From: CAADGL01 sp964643885
GTDB lineage: Bacteria; Planctomycetota; Phycisphaerae; UBA1845; Fen-1342
Reading direction: 5' to 3'
Length of the DNA stretch: 11,443 nt
NCBI GenBank assembly: GCA_964643885.1
Contig: CAZXUI010000103.1
Coordinates: 1 to 11,443 of the forward strand
The number at the start of each line of letters is the position of its first letter. Position 1 is the stretch's first letter. Under the pieces are notes generated by a model. That model was not told the DNA's origin, did not search any database, and was given only the letters and a program-made list of their open reading frames with translations. Positions 1 to 6,234 of the stretch are shown here, in pieces. Made by a program: the position numbers and the translations under genes.

Positions 1-172
1 GAAACCTGCGGAGCTGGTTCCCCCAGATTCAACCCACGAATTCTGCGGAAGAGCCCGAAGAGCTGGACCGGGCCGTGCTGGCGGCGTATGCGGCCGTCGA
101 CCCGGAGGGCGGCTGGTCGGAGGACTGGGCCGAGGTGTGGGTCGACAGCGGGGCGGGCCAGCCGCTGCCGCA
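1..172 (+). pseudogene. C-terminal fragment, possibly of an Eco57I-like DNA methyltransferase
   Basis: The reading frame is open from the left edge (first full codon at position 3). It reads NLRSWFPQIQPTN, then an acidic stretch, then ELDRAVLAAYAAVDPEGGW and a W/D/E-rich stretch ending GAGQPLP. The 'ELDRAVLAAYA' helix resembles the last helices of large class I DNA methyltransferases of type II or BREX-like systems, where a similar 'LDAAVxAAYGW' motif occurs. That resemblance is from memory of the family, so the assignment is weak. The reasonable-looking protein stops making sense near position 170, where opposite-strand IS110-like sequence begins. The gene therefore seems to have lost its 3' end. 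No catalytic motif is visible because only about 56 residues lie in the window. Confidence 0.3.
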
Positions 173-335
173 CCGGCTGGACCTCGCCACCGACCTCGCC
201 CAGCAGCGCCTCACAAGAATCGCGCAGCTCGGCCAGCGTGTTCGGCACGCGTCCGTGCATCAGCCGCTTGCGGTCAAAGTCGGTCGCGTACAAATAGCTA
301 TTGCGAATGTGCACGTCTGCGCCTACAAAGATCAT
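173..335 (-). pseudogene. IS110-family transposase, N-terminal fragment
   Basis: The minus-strand ATG at 335-333 has a good Shine-Dalgarno sequence (AAGGGAG, 343-349 on the + strand) seven bases upstream. The product starts MIFVGADVHIRNSYLYATD and continues RKRLMHGRVPNTLAEL. This matches the start of IS110-type DEDD transposases, where the Asp in 'GADVH' (residue 7) would be the first acidic residue of the RuvC-like domain. After about residue 53 (GEVQPV) the translation no longer looks like a transposase, although the frame stays open to the window edge. The expected segment with the next catalytic residue and the C-terminal Tnp_20 domain is missing. The fragment is therefore presumed non-functional. 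The family call rests on the N-terminal motif only. Confidence 0.6.
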
Positions 336-406
336 TGGCTGTCTCCCTTCTGTTCGTTGGCCCGAAACAAGGCCGTTGGTACGGTAACCGTACCGGGGAG
401 ACAGCT
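336..406 (-). promoter_or_regulatory. Folded leader of the IS110-like transposase; possible relic of its left end or bridge RNA
   Basis: Immediately upstream of the transposase start is a perfect 10-bp inverted repeat (338-347 with 396-405, GCTGTCTCCC / GGGAGACAGC). It encloses a nested perfect palindrome at 378-394 (GGTACGGT-A-ACCGTACC) and a weaker 4-bp GGCC/GGCC pair at 359-374. Most of the Shine-Dalgarno sequence (343-349) lies inside the outer stem, so folding would hide it. In IS110-group elements the noncoding left end upstream of the transposase encodes the bridge RNA. The position fits, but no target- or donor-binding loops can be assigned here. Simple translational self-control is an equally good reading. 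Confidence 0.35.
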
Positions 407-420
407 TTGTCATGACATTA

Positions 421-442
421 GGGTGCGTCCCTTGACGCACCC
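421..442. repeat. Palindrome family A, copy 1 (GGGTGCGTC stem)
   Basis: A perfect 9-bp stem (421-429 with 434-442) surrounds a CCTT loop. Read on the minus strand it is the same family as the two copies at 1104-1152: GGTGCGTCAAGG followed by ACGCACCCTA. It carries no T-tract, so it is not an obvious intrinsic terminator. Confidence 0.85.
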
Positions 443-511
443 GTTCGTAGGTCGCAGGGTGCCCCGAGAACGCACCCGACCGACTCCACCGGGCTGCACC
501 CTTTGGGGAGC

Positions 512-528
512 GCGGGCGTCCCGCCCGC
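512..528. repeat. Palindrome GCGGGCG-TCC-CGCCCGC
   Basis: A perfect 7-bp stem with a TCC loop lies in gene-free DNA. The stem is close to that of the tandem hairpins at 978-1058 (GGGCG-AGA-CGCCC), but the loop differs. Confidence 0.75.
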
Positions 529-578
529 AATTGTGCCCAGAGCCGCGACCGCCGGTCTGCTAAGAGCCGCGACCGTAA

Positions 579-709
579 CAGGCTGTCGAAATACTCGATC
601 TCGCGCTGTTCGAATACCGAGTTTGCCCATCGAACCCCGGGGGTCAGATGCGACGCCAGGCGATCGATGGGCTGTCGAAAAACGCCGGCGCGACTTTTTC
701 GACAGCCTG
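579..709. mobile_element. MITE-like element, 131 bp, with 13-bp terminal inverted repeats and GTAA target duplication
   Basis: The left end CAGGCTGTCGAAA (579-591) is the exact reverse complement of the right end TTTCGACAGCCTG (697-709). The element is flanked on both sides by GTAA (575-578 and 710-713), which fits a 4-bp target site duplication. A second, inner copy of the end sequence (670-682) pairs with 695-707 as a 13-bp stem around a 12-base loop, so the right end can fold as a hairpin. The interior is too short to code for a transposase, so it would have to be moved in trans. Removing the element and one GTAA joins AGCCGCGACCGTAA to GGGAGCGGGCT, which restores an imperfect palindrome. 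The parental IS family is not identified. Confidence 0.65.
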
Positions 710-819
710 GTAAGGGAGCGGGCTGGGGGTGGTGCGCATTCCGCGCCAGCGCGAGGGGACATTTACCTATCTAAGGCGCTGCTGCGCTGTTTTCAGGTGG
801 TCGCGTTCCGGCGCGTCCG

Positions 820-842
820 CCCCGGACACGCAGTGTCCGGGG
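820..842. repeat. Perfect palindrome with GCA triloop (CCCCGGACAC stem)
   Basis: A 10-bp perfect stem (820-829 with 833-842) closes a GCA loop with a C-G pair. No T-tract follows on either strand and no gene ends nearby, so a terminator role is not supported. Confidence 0.8.
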
Positions 843-977
843 TGTGCGCGAGATCGGTTGCTGCGCTGGCCCGCTTCCTCACGGGCGCGGCTCTGTTCCG
901 CGCACCGGACGGTCGCGGCCCGGGCCACGCAGGCGGGGTGTGCGCGCCGCTCAAGGCGCGGCAGTTGAGTCCGGTTT

Positions 978-1058
978 GTACGGGCGAGACGCCCGTACCA
1001 CCCGAGAGTTGCGGGCGAGACGCCCGTACCACCCGAGAACTGCGGACGAGACGCCCGC
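978..1058. repeat. Three tandem 31-bp hairpin units (GGGCG-AGA-CGCCC)
   Basis: Three units start at about 981, 1012 and 1043, an exact 31-base period. Each has an AGA loop and a following ACCACCCGAGA-like linker, of which the last is diverged. The first stem is perfect over 9 bp (978-986 with 990-998), the second has a terminal mismatch and the third an internal A-C mismatch. The units look like local duplication of one palindromic element followed by decay. They lie a short distance downstream of the gene 1 stop. Confidence 0.8.
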
Positions 1059-1103
1059 GCTCTCCATCTTGAGGCGCGCTCGGCTAGGATATCAAGGAGT
1101 GCT

Positions 1104-1152
1104 GGTGCGTCAGGGCACGCACCCTGCAAGCCGGTGCGTCAAGGCACGCACC
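1104..1152. repeat. Palindrome family A, copies 2 and 3, overlapping the gene 1 stop
   Basis: Two direct copies of GGTGCGT ... ACGCACCCT lie at 1104-1123 and 1133-1152, each a 7-bp stem around a 6-base loop, with start-to-start spacing of 29 bases. The second copy contains the stop codon of gene 1 (TGA, complement of 1139-1141) and encodes its last four or five residues. Confidence 0.85.
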
Positions 1153-3250
1153 CTACAAACGACCCCCGCCGGCGAAACCCGCGCTTCATCCCCGCCAAAC
1201 CCGCCAGCATCAGCGGCATCACCGCCAGCGTCCCCGGCCCGCAGCCGCCCGCACTGCCGCACGCCAGCGGCGCCAGCTCCGCCATCGGATCCGTCTCGCC
1301 CTCACCGTCATCTGCGGACCCATCATCACCCGCCGGCTCCTCGGCGGCCGGCGGCGTCGGCGCGTCGGCCGACGAGTCATCCTGCGGCTCATCGCGCGGC
1401 TCGTCCGGCTCCGGCGCAGGCGGCGTGTCGTCTTCCTCATCGTCCTGCGTCGCCGTCGACGGATCACACGCATCGCCGATCCCGTCGCCGTCGCTGTCCG
1501 TCTGGAACGCGTTCGGCGTATCCGGGCAGTTGTCGCACGAGTCGCCCACGCCGTCGCCGTCGCGGTCGCTCTGGTCCGCATTCGCCCGGTTCAGACAGTT
1601 GTCGCACACGTTGCCGACGCCGTCGCCGTCCGCGTCCCCCTGCGTCGGGTTCGCGTGCTGCTTGCAGTTGTCGCAGTCGTCGCCCACCCCGTCCGCGTCG
1701 ACATCCTCGTGCGCCACGGCCACCTCGAGAGTCCGCGTCGGCGCGTCAAACGGCGCCGTCACCACCACCCCCTCGATGCTCGCGGCCGACACGTAATACT
1801 GCATGGTCGTCACCTCGCACTCGGCCGGCGGCAGGTCTGCCCGCCACACGCTCCCGCCCAGGTGCACGAGCCCCATCGGCTGATACCCCGCGCCCAGATC
1901 GACGTACAGCGTCGGGCTGGCCTCGTCGAGCTGCCCGCCGTTGGCGCTGAGAATCTCCAGCTCGAAGCTCGCCCCATCCGGCGACATCTGCTGCGGCGCC
2001 CCGCCCGTGATGCTGATCGAGACCGGCAGACGGTCCACCCGCCAGACGAACAGCCCCTTCTCCATGTCGCTGCCGATCACCGTCCCGCTCGGGAAGAACG
2101 GATAGGTGCTCCACAGCCCGTTGAACGCCGGAAAGTCGTTCTCGCCGTAGGTGTCGTACCAGGCCACTTCGACCGGCCGCTTCGGATCGGCCATGTCGAA
2201 CACGCGCAGCCCGCTGCGATAGTTCGCCTCGTAGATCAGGTTGTTGTGCACGTACAGGTTGTGCCCGATCGCCGAAGAGCTGTTGGCCGCCGTGCCGACC
2301 GGCTGCGGGTTCGTCAGGTCGCTCACGTCGATCACGTGCGTGGTCGTGGTCGCTCCGTAGAACGACTCGTCCAGCTCGTCGTCCAGGTAGGCATAGCGGC
2401 GATCCTTCGACAGCCACACCTGGTGCGAGTAGGCGCTGTTGGCGTAGAAGGTCCGCCCCAGCGGGAGGATGTTGCTCTTGTCCGTCACGTCCAGGATATC
2501 GAGCCCCGTTTCGACCCAGCCGCCGTTGAAGCCGCTACAGGCGAAGGCGACCTGCCGCCCCGCGTACGGGCCGCTCTCGTAGGTGACGATCTGCGCATCA
2601 TGCACGTAGCGCGTGAACCAGCCCCCCACGTACTGCGGGTTGGCCGGGTCGGCCAGGCTGTAGATACGCAGGCCGTTCGACCCGCCGCCACAGCGATAGA
2701 GGTAGCCGCTCGTCGTGTCGATGGCGACGTTGTGGGTCGCCTCCGTCCCGCCCTCGAGCACCGTGTTGACCAGCGTCACCTCGCCCGCGTCGACGTTCGA
2801 CAGGTCGATCACCTGGATGCCAGACCCGCCTTCGCTGACGGTGTACGCATAGTGCGAATAGACCTTGATGTCGCGCCACAGGCTGCCCGGCCCGGGGATC
2901 ACGCCGATGAGCGTGGCGCTGGCCGGGTCGGTGATCTCCACCACGCCCGTTCCGTGAGAGAGCCCCATCAGCGCATATTCCCGCCCGCTCGGCGAGACGT
3001 AGCCCCAGCAGTCGTTGCCCGACTGGTGCTCGGCGCCGAACTCCGTCAGCGTGATCCAGCTCTGAAGCGAGATGCCGCCCGCGGGGAACGAAGGCGGCTC
3101 ACTGCGCGACTGGCCCGCCCGCCAGCCCGCACCCTCGTAGCGGGGTTGGCGGTCCAGCAGCTTCGGATCGTCCTCGTGAGCGGTCGCGGCAACGACAGGC
3201 AGAATCAGACCGGCCAGCAGGCCACAACGGCGCAGGTTGAGGCTGAGCAT
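1139..3250 (-). CDS. Choice-of-anchor B family protein with thrombospondin type 3 repeats and C-terminal sorting-like tail
   Basis: The 703-residue product is exported and probably surface-attached. The ATG at 3250 has an ideal Shine-Dalgarno AAGGAG (3258-3263) seven bases upstream. Residues 1-24 form a signal peptide ending AATA. Residues of about 55-405 form a beta-propeller-like choice-of-anchor B domain of LVIVD-type repeats, with motifs such as GVVEITDP, GIQVIDLSN, GLRIYSLADPANP and GLRVFDMADPKRP. A beta-rich domain follows (about 410-510), then four calcium-binding TSP3 repeats (516-597, DxDxDGxGDxCDNC pattern), then an acidic Asp/Glu/Pro linker. The tail from C664 has two cysteines, a short hydrophobic helix (LAVMPLMLAGLAG) and KRGFRRR, like a MYXO- or PEP-CTERM signal. 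The last residues come from a palindromic repeat. The ligand is unknown. The gene seems monocistronic. Confidence 0.9.
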   Translation of the reverse strand: MLSLNLRRCGLLAGLILPVVAATAHEDDPKLLDRQPRYEGAGWRAGQSRSEPPSFPAGGISLQSWITLTEFGAEHQSGNDCWGYVSPSGREYALMGLSHGTGVVEITDPASATLIGVIPGPGSLWRDIKVYSHYAYTVSEGGSGIQVIDLSNVDAGEVTLVNTVLEGGTEATHNVAIDTTSGYLYRCGGGSNGLRIYSLADPANPQYVGGWFTRYVHDAQIVTYESGPYAGRQVAFACSGFNGGWVETGLDILDVTDKSNILPLGRTFYANSAYSHQVWLSKDRRYAYLDDELDESFYGATTTTHVIDVSDLTNPQPVGTAANSSSAIGHNLYVHNNLIYEANYRSGLRVFDMADPKRPVEVAWYDTYGENDFPAFNGLWSTYPFFPSGTVIGSDMEKGLFVWRVDRLPVSISITGGAPQQMSPDGASFELEILSANGGQLDEASPTLYVDLGAGYQPMGLVHLGGSVWRADLPPAECEVTTMQYYVSAASIEGVVVTAPFDAPTRTLEVAVAHEDVDADGVGDDCDNCKQHANPTQGDADGDGVGNVCDNCLNRANADQSDRDGDGVGDSCDNCPDTPNAFQTDSDGDGIGDACDPSTATQDDEEDDTPPAPEPDEPRDEPQDDSSADAPTPPAAEEPAGDDGSADDGEGETDPMAELAPLACGSAGGCGPGTLAVMPLMLAGLAGMKRGFRRRGSFVGCVP

Positions 3251-3539
3251 TCACGGACTCCTTGGCGTGGTCGCGTTTCGCCCGCGGGGGGGGCGGGGAA
3301 ATTCGCGGTCCTGCCCGCAACAAAGCGGAGAAGATAGCAGTGGCATACGGGACGCCGGCGATCGCGAGACCGTCCGATAGGTCGGTCCGGCCGGCCGCCC
3401 GAACAGCGCCATCCTACCGACGGCCCGCCCGGCCGCAAAGCGCCATTTCGCCGTGGGTCTGGGACGGGATCGGTCCGGTTTGGTCAGGGCGGCGGCTTTG
3501 ACACAGACTGGATCGGCCGTATGTGCGACACGCGGCGCT

Positions 3540-3560
3540 CCCCGTGCGCCAAGCACGGGG
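3540..3560. repeat. Palindrome CCCCGTGC-GCCAA-GCACGGGG
   Basis: A perfect 8-bp stem (3540-3547 with 3553-3560) encloses a five-base loop. A partial echo, GCACGGGG, recurs at about 3596-3603. Confidence 0.75.
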
Positions 3561-3635
3561 TCCCGAGCTCCGAACCCCAAGCCGCGCACGGGGCGACGGC
3601 CGCATTCAATGTGGCAAGCTCCCTCGGAAAGTGTG

Positions 3636-3656
3636 GCACCGGCTAATAGCCGGTGC
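3636..3656. repeat. Perfect 21-nt palindrome (GCACCGGCTA arms)
   Basis: The arms GCACCGGCTA (3636-3645) and TAGCCGGTGC (3647-3656) are exact reverse complements around a single central A. As a folded strand it would form an 8-bp stem with a five-base loop. Confidence 0.8.
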
Positions 3657-3843
3657 AGAATAGCCGCCGCTGCCCGATGCCACGGTTCCGCCGGCAATGC
3701 CAACCGACCGCCGGCCGCCATCTCCGCCCGCGCCCCGCCCCGCTGCCCATCGCGCCGTCGGTGCACGGCCGGACCCACGGGCAAGCTGCGATCGCCCATG
3801 CCGCCCACCGGCCGCATTGAGCGTACGCTTCGCCGCCTGAACC

Positions 3844-3856
3844 GCACCGAAGGTGC
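3844..3856. repeat. Short palindrome with GAA triloop (GCACC stem)
   Basis: The sequence GCACC-GAA-GGTGC is a 5-bp stem with a GAA loop closed by C-G. On its own it is short enough to be chance. It is listed because it has the same loop as the longer palindromes nearby. Confidence 0.4.
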
Positions 3857-3913
3857 ACGGAAGGACAGCCCACGGCCAGCGAGCGACGCCCTGGGTCACG
3901 AGCCCCCCAGGCC

Positions 3914-3953
3914 TCGCACGCTGAAAGCGTGCGGCAGGCAGCCCCACACGCGC
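3914..3953 (-). repeat. 40-bp dispersed palindromic element, copy 1
   Basis: An 8-bp perfect hairpin, CGCACGCT-GAA-AGCGTGCG (3915-3933), is joined to a unique flank (GGCAGGCAGCCCC...). Reverse-complemented, the 40 bases match 11067-11106 at 36 of 40 positions by hand alignment. The repeated unit is therefore larger than its hairpin. It lies downstream of gene 2. Confidence 0.8.
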
Positions 3954-3987
3954 CCCATACGCCCCCTGCACGCGCCCCGTCTCTCAT

Positions 3988-3999
3988 CCCCCCCCCCCC
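3988..3999. repeat. C12 homopolymer tract
   Basis: Twelve consecutive C residues (G12 on the minus strand) lie between the hairpin element and the tail of the GGGATTGA array. The tract is noncoding. Its length may vary between cells or reflect a sequencing or assembly error. Confidence 0.9.
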
Positions 4000-4008
4000 G
4001 CCGCGCCA

Positions 4009-4107
4009 GCACGCACCCGCGCCAGCCACACTCCTTAATCCCTCAATCCCTCAATCCCTCAATCCCTTAATCCCTCAATCCCTTAGTCCCTCAATCCCTC
4101 AATCCCT
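4009..4107 (-). repeat. GGGATTGA array with conserved tail, copy 1 (end of gene 2)
   Basis: On the minus strand, nine 8-nt units run from 4107 down to 4036. Most are GGGATTGA, with GGGACTAA once and GGGATTAA twice. They are followed by a non-repetitive tail starting GGAGTGTGGCTGG and ending GCGGGTGCGTGC at 4009. The stretch 4009-4051 is the exact reverse complement of 10320-10362. The gene 2 stop codon (complement of 4099-4101) lies inside the second unit. G-triplets spaced by five bases meet the usual pattern for a G-quadruplex on the transcript strand. Confidence 0.9.
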
Positions 4108-6234
4108 TCCTCCATCCCCATCCTGCGTCGCGCGCGGCCGGCCGGGTTCGCCTCTTGGCAGCTCGCGAATCTTGATATTCCGATACCACACGCGATCCCC
4201 GTGGTCCTGAAGCGCGATATGCCCCACGTCGCGCGTGGAGTAGTGCGGCATGCTGGCGAACTTGCTGCCCGCGACGCGCCGCTTCCACTCGTCGCTGCCG
4301 ATCTCGTACTCGACCACCTTCTCCCCGTTCAGCCAGTGCTCCACGCGGCCGCCGTCGACCACGATCCGCGCCTCGTTGAACAAGCCCACCGGCTGTGTCG
4401 CGTCGCGGCTCGGCGCGTAAAGGGCGTAGTTCGATGCCGCCGACGTGAGCGCACTGCGGCCGTCGGCATGCTCGCTGTTGTCGAGCACCTGGTACTCCGG
4501 CCCGGTTTCCCAGACCCAGCGCAGCTCGCCATCCTCGCCGACGCGGTAGAAGATTCCGCTGTTGCCGGCCGCACTGATCCGCCACTCGATCTTCAGCTCG
4601 AAGTTGCCGAACTGCTCAGTGGTGATGATGTCGCCGCCCGGTCCCGTGCGAACCAGGCAGCCGTCGATGACCTTCCAGCCGGGCTCGCCGTCCGGCCCGG
4701 CCGGAATGCCGTCGCGCTTGAAGCCCCGCCAGCCGGCCGTCGTTCTTCCGTCGAACAGCAGCCGCCAGCCCTCGGCCTTCTCCGCGTCGGTCAGCACGTT
4801 CTGGGGCGGCTGCGGCGGCCGCGGGCGAACGGTTCCGACCCGGTTCGGCTGATTCTCATCGGAAAGCGCATTCAGCGTCAGCCACGCCTCCGTACTCCAC
4901 GGCAGCTCGCCGTCTTCGCTGATGCACGGCGGCAGCAGACGCAGGTAGACGACGTTCGACGTGTTCAGGTCGTCGATCTCGAGGAACACGCTCCGCCGGT
5001 CCTCCGAGACGCTGGCGGACTTGACGGGGTAGACCTTTCCGTCGCGCCGCGGAGGCTGCTGTTTGGCGATGCTGAAGGGCCACTGCTCGATGTAGTATGA
5101 GTCGGGGTCCCAGCCGCAGCGCGGGTCGAGCGGCCTGGTGAACGAGACGAGCAGGCCGTTGGTCATCGCCCAGACGCGCTGCATCTCAAACGTGTACTTG
5201 CCGCTGGCTTTGCGACTGGTCATCGGGCCGCCGAAACGGAAGACACAACCCTGGCCCGCCGATTCCTTCGCCTCCAAGTCCACGACCAGATCTGCCATCA
5301 CGCGTTTGCTTTCGCCTTCCGCGGATGCCAGGATCAACTGTCCGTCGAACGGCTCCTGCTCCGACGCGCCGCTCAAATCACTCAGGCCGGAAGAGTCGAA
5401 GTAGTAGAGACCGAGGGATGGAGAGTCTCTCAGCACGAAGCTGTCCGTGTACGCCGCCGCCGCCTGATCGCCCGGAATCCACGCAACCAGCGGCTCAGGC
5501 GTGTCGCGACGGGCCGCGTGCATCGTCTGGAAGATCCCGTCGTTGAACTTGCTCCGCGCGGAGTTCGGCGTCTTCCACTCGGGAATATCCTGCTGCGTGC
5601 TCGGATGCGGCCGCGTGATCGGCGTCCCGTCCCCCGGCCGGCCGCGGCGCAGCGGCGGGATGATCCGTTTGCGGCCGGGCGCCGTCGGCCGCGAGGCGGA
5701 CGCATCGTGCCACAGCGCCTCGGCCGGGATCGCCGCGAACGCCGCGCCGCTCGCGCCGGGCGGCCGCCACTGAAGCTCCAGGTGCTCGCCGCCGCCCGCC
5801 TCGTAGTGCACGATCCGCAGCTCATGCTCGCCGGCCGACAGCTCGACCGTGCCGTCTTTCGGTTCCGGCCCGTGCGGCCCGTCGTGGTCGACGACGGCCT
5901 GCCCATCGATATAGAGCCGCGAGCCGTCATCGCTGATGAGCCGAAACGCGTACGACCCGGCCCGCTCCACGCGCAGCAGGCCGCCGATCTCCGAATAGAA
6001 ACTGTCGCGCAGCCCGCCGAACTGCCCCTCGCGCACGACGATCTGCTCGAGCACGCGCACCTCGTTGGGCACCTGCCCGGCCGCCAGCTCCGGAATGGCC
6101 GGCACGCCCTGGCCGATGTCGTAGAGGCTCAGCACCACGCCCGGCGCCCGCTGCGACTCCTGCCCCGCCGCCGCAAGCGCGACGGCCGCGAGCAACCCGA
6201 CGGCGACCATCCCACGCACATGTGAAGCGAACAT
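4099..6234 (-). CDS. Exported PA14 + DUF1080 (3-keto-disaccharide hydrolase-type) protein
   Basis: The product has 711 residues from the ATG at 6234. Residues 1-24 are a signal peptide (hydrophobic VGLLAAVALAAAG). A PA14 carbohydrate-binding domain spans about 35-175, with FYSEIGG (79-85) and DDGSRLYIDG (102-111). The middle region (about 200-480) holds a poorly known beta-rich segment with MTNGLLVSFTRPLD and VKSASVSEDRRSVFLEIDDL, as seen in planctomycete dehydrogenase-associated proteins. DUF1080/PF06439 covers about 488-691: LLFDGRTTAGW, NSGIFYR (558-564), EYQVLDN (580-586), HWLNGEKVVEYE and GHIALQDHGDRVWYRNIKI. Characterised members cleave 3-keto-glycosides made by Gfo/Idh/MocA dehydrogenases; one is encoded divergently next door. 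The last residues (GRD) and the stop come from a repeat array. Substrate and activity are inferred. Confidence 0.9.
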   Translation of the reverse strand: MFASHVRGMVAVGLLAAVALAAAGQESQRAPGVVLSLYDIGQGVPAIPELAAGQVPNEVRVLEQIVVREGQFGGLRDSFYSEIGGLLRVERAGSYAFRLISDDGSRLYIDGQAVVDHDGPHGPEPKDGTVELSAGEHELRIVHYEAGGGEHLELQWRPPGASGAAFAAIPAEALWHDASASRPTAPGRKRIIPPLRRGRPGDGTPITRPHPSTQQDIPEWKTPNSARSKFNDGIFQTMHAARRDTPEPLVAWIPGDQAAAAYTDSFVLRDSPSLGLYYFDSSGLSDLSGASEQEPFDGQLILASAEGESKRVMADLVVDLEAKESAGQGCVFRFGGPMTSRKASGKYTFEMQRVWAMTNGLLVSFTRPLDPRCGWDPDSYYIEQWPFSIAKQQPPRRDGKVYPVKSASVSEDRRSVFLEIDDLNTSNVVYLRLLPPCISEDGELPWSTEAWLTLNALSDENQPNRVGTVRPRPPQPPQNVLTDAEKAEGWRLLFDGRTTAGWRGFKRDGIPAGPDGEPGWKVIDGCLVRTGPGGDIITTEQFGNFELKIEWRISAAGNSGIFYRVGEDGELRWVWETGPEYQVLDNSEHADGRSALTSAASNYALYAPSRDATQPVGLFNEARIVVDGGRVEHWLNGEKVVEYEIGSDEWKRRVAGSKFASMPHYSTRDVGHIALQDHGDRVWYRNIKIRELPRGEPGRPRATQDGDGGRD

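Larger units (their letters stand above)
406..1138. other. Repeat-filled intergenic region without a convincing gene
   Basis: About 730 bases separate the IS110 leader from the stop of gene 1. Open frames exist here on both strands, as expected at this GC content, but none has a recognisable domain, a signal peptide or a good ribosome binding site. What is visible is repetitive. There are several perfect palindromes, a 131-bp MITE-like element, and a 13-base direct repeat AGAGCCGCGACCG (540-552 and 563-575 within one base). There is also a second short direct repeat (GGGGTGTGCGCG near 840 and 935) and three tandem 31-bp hairpin units. The stretch 730-815 shows no repeat or gene that I recognise. 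Confidence 0.7.
3251..4098. other. Intergenic region rich in palindromes, no convincing gene
   Basis: About 850 bases lie between the start of gene 1 and the stop of gene 2, both on the minus strand. A run of eight G at 3286-3293 lies just upstream of the gene 1 ribosome binding site. I see no strong minus-strand promoter for gene 1. A consensus-like TTGACA (3498-3503) is on the plus strand and faces away from it. The remainder is a set of hairpins, listed separately, plus a C-tract and the G-rich array that marks the end of gene 2. Frames in this stretch are low-complexity Pro/Arg/Ala translations with no domain. Confidence 0.65.

Noticed and set aside
1104..1123. Intrinsic terminator of gene 1
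   Set aside because: The hairpins downstream of the stop have no following T-tract on the minus strand and belong to a dispersed repeat family. Termination is possible but not supported by sequence alone.
844..1950. Plus-strand 368-residue open frame
   Set aside because: It is a Pro/Arg/Ser-rich translation made of palindromic repeats and the complement of the gene 1 TSP3 region.
1655..3337. Plus-strand 560-residue open frame antisense to gene 1
   Set aside because: It is Arg/Val/His-rich with no domain, overlaps a clear gene with signal peptide and ideal ribosome binding site, and is typical of antisense shadows in GC-rich DNA.
3370..3387. Second operator similar to GACCGATCGGTC upstream of gene 1
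   Set aside because: GACCG and GGTC motifs are present, but the arms do not form a continuous palindrome and the resemblance is within chance for this composition.
3498..3526. Plus-strand promoter with consensus TTGACA
   Set aside because: The matching -10 (TATGTG at 16 bases) is poor and no plus-strand gene follows.
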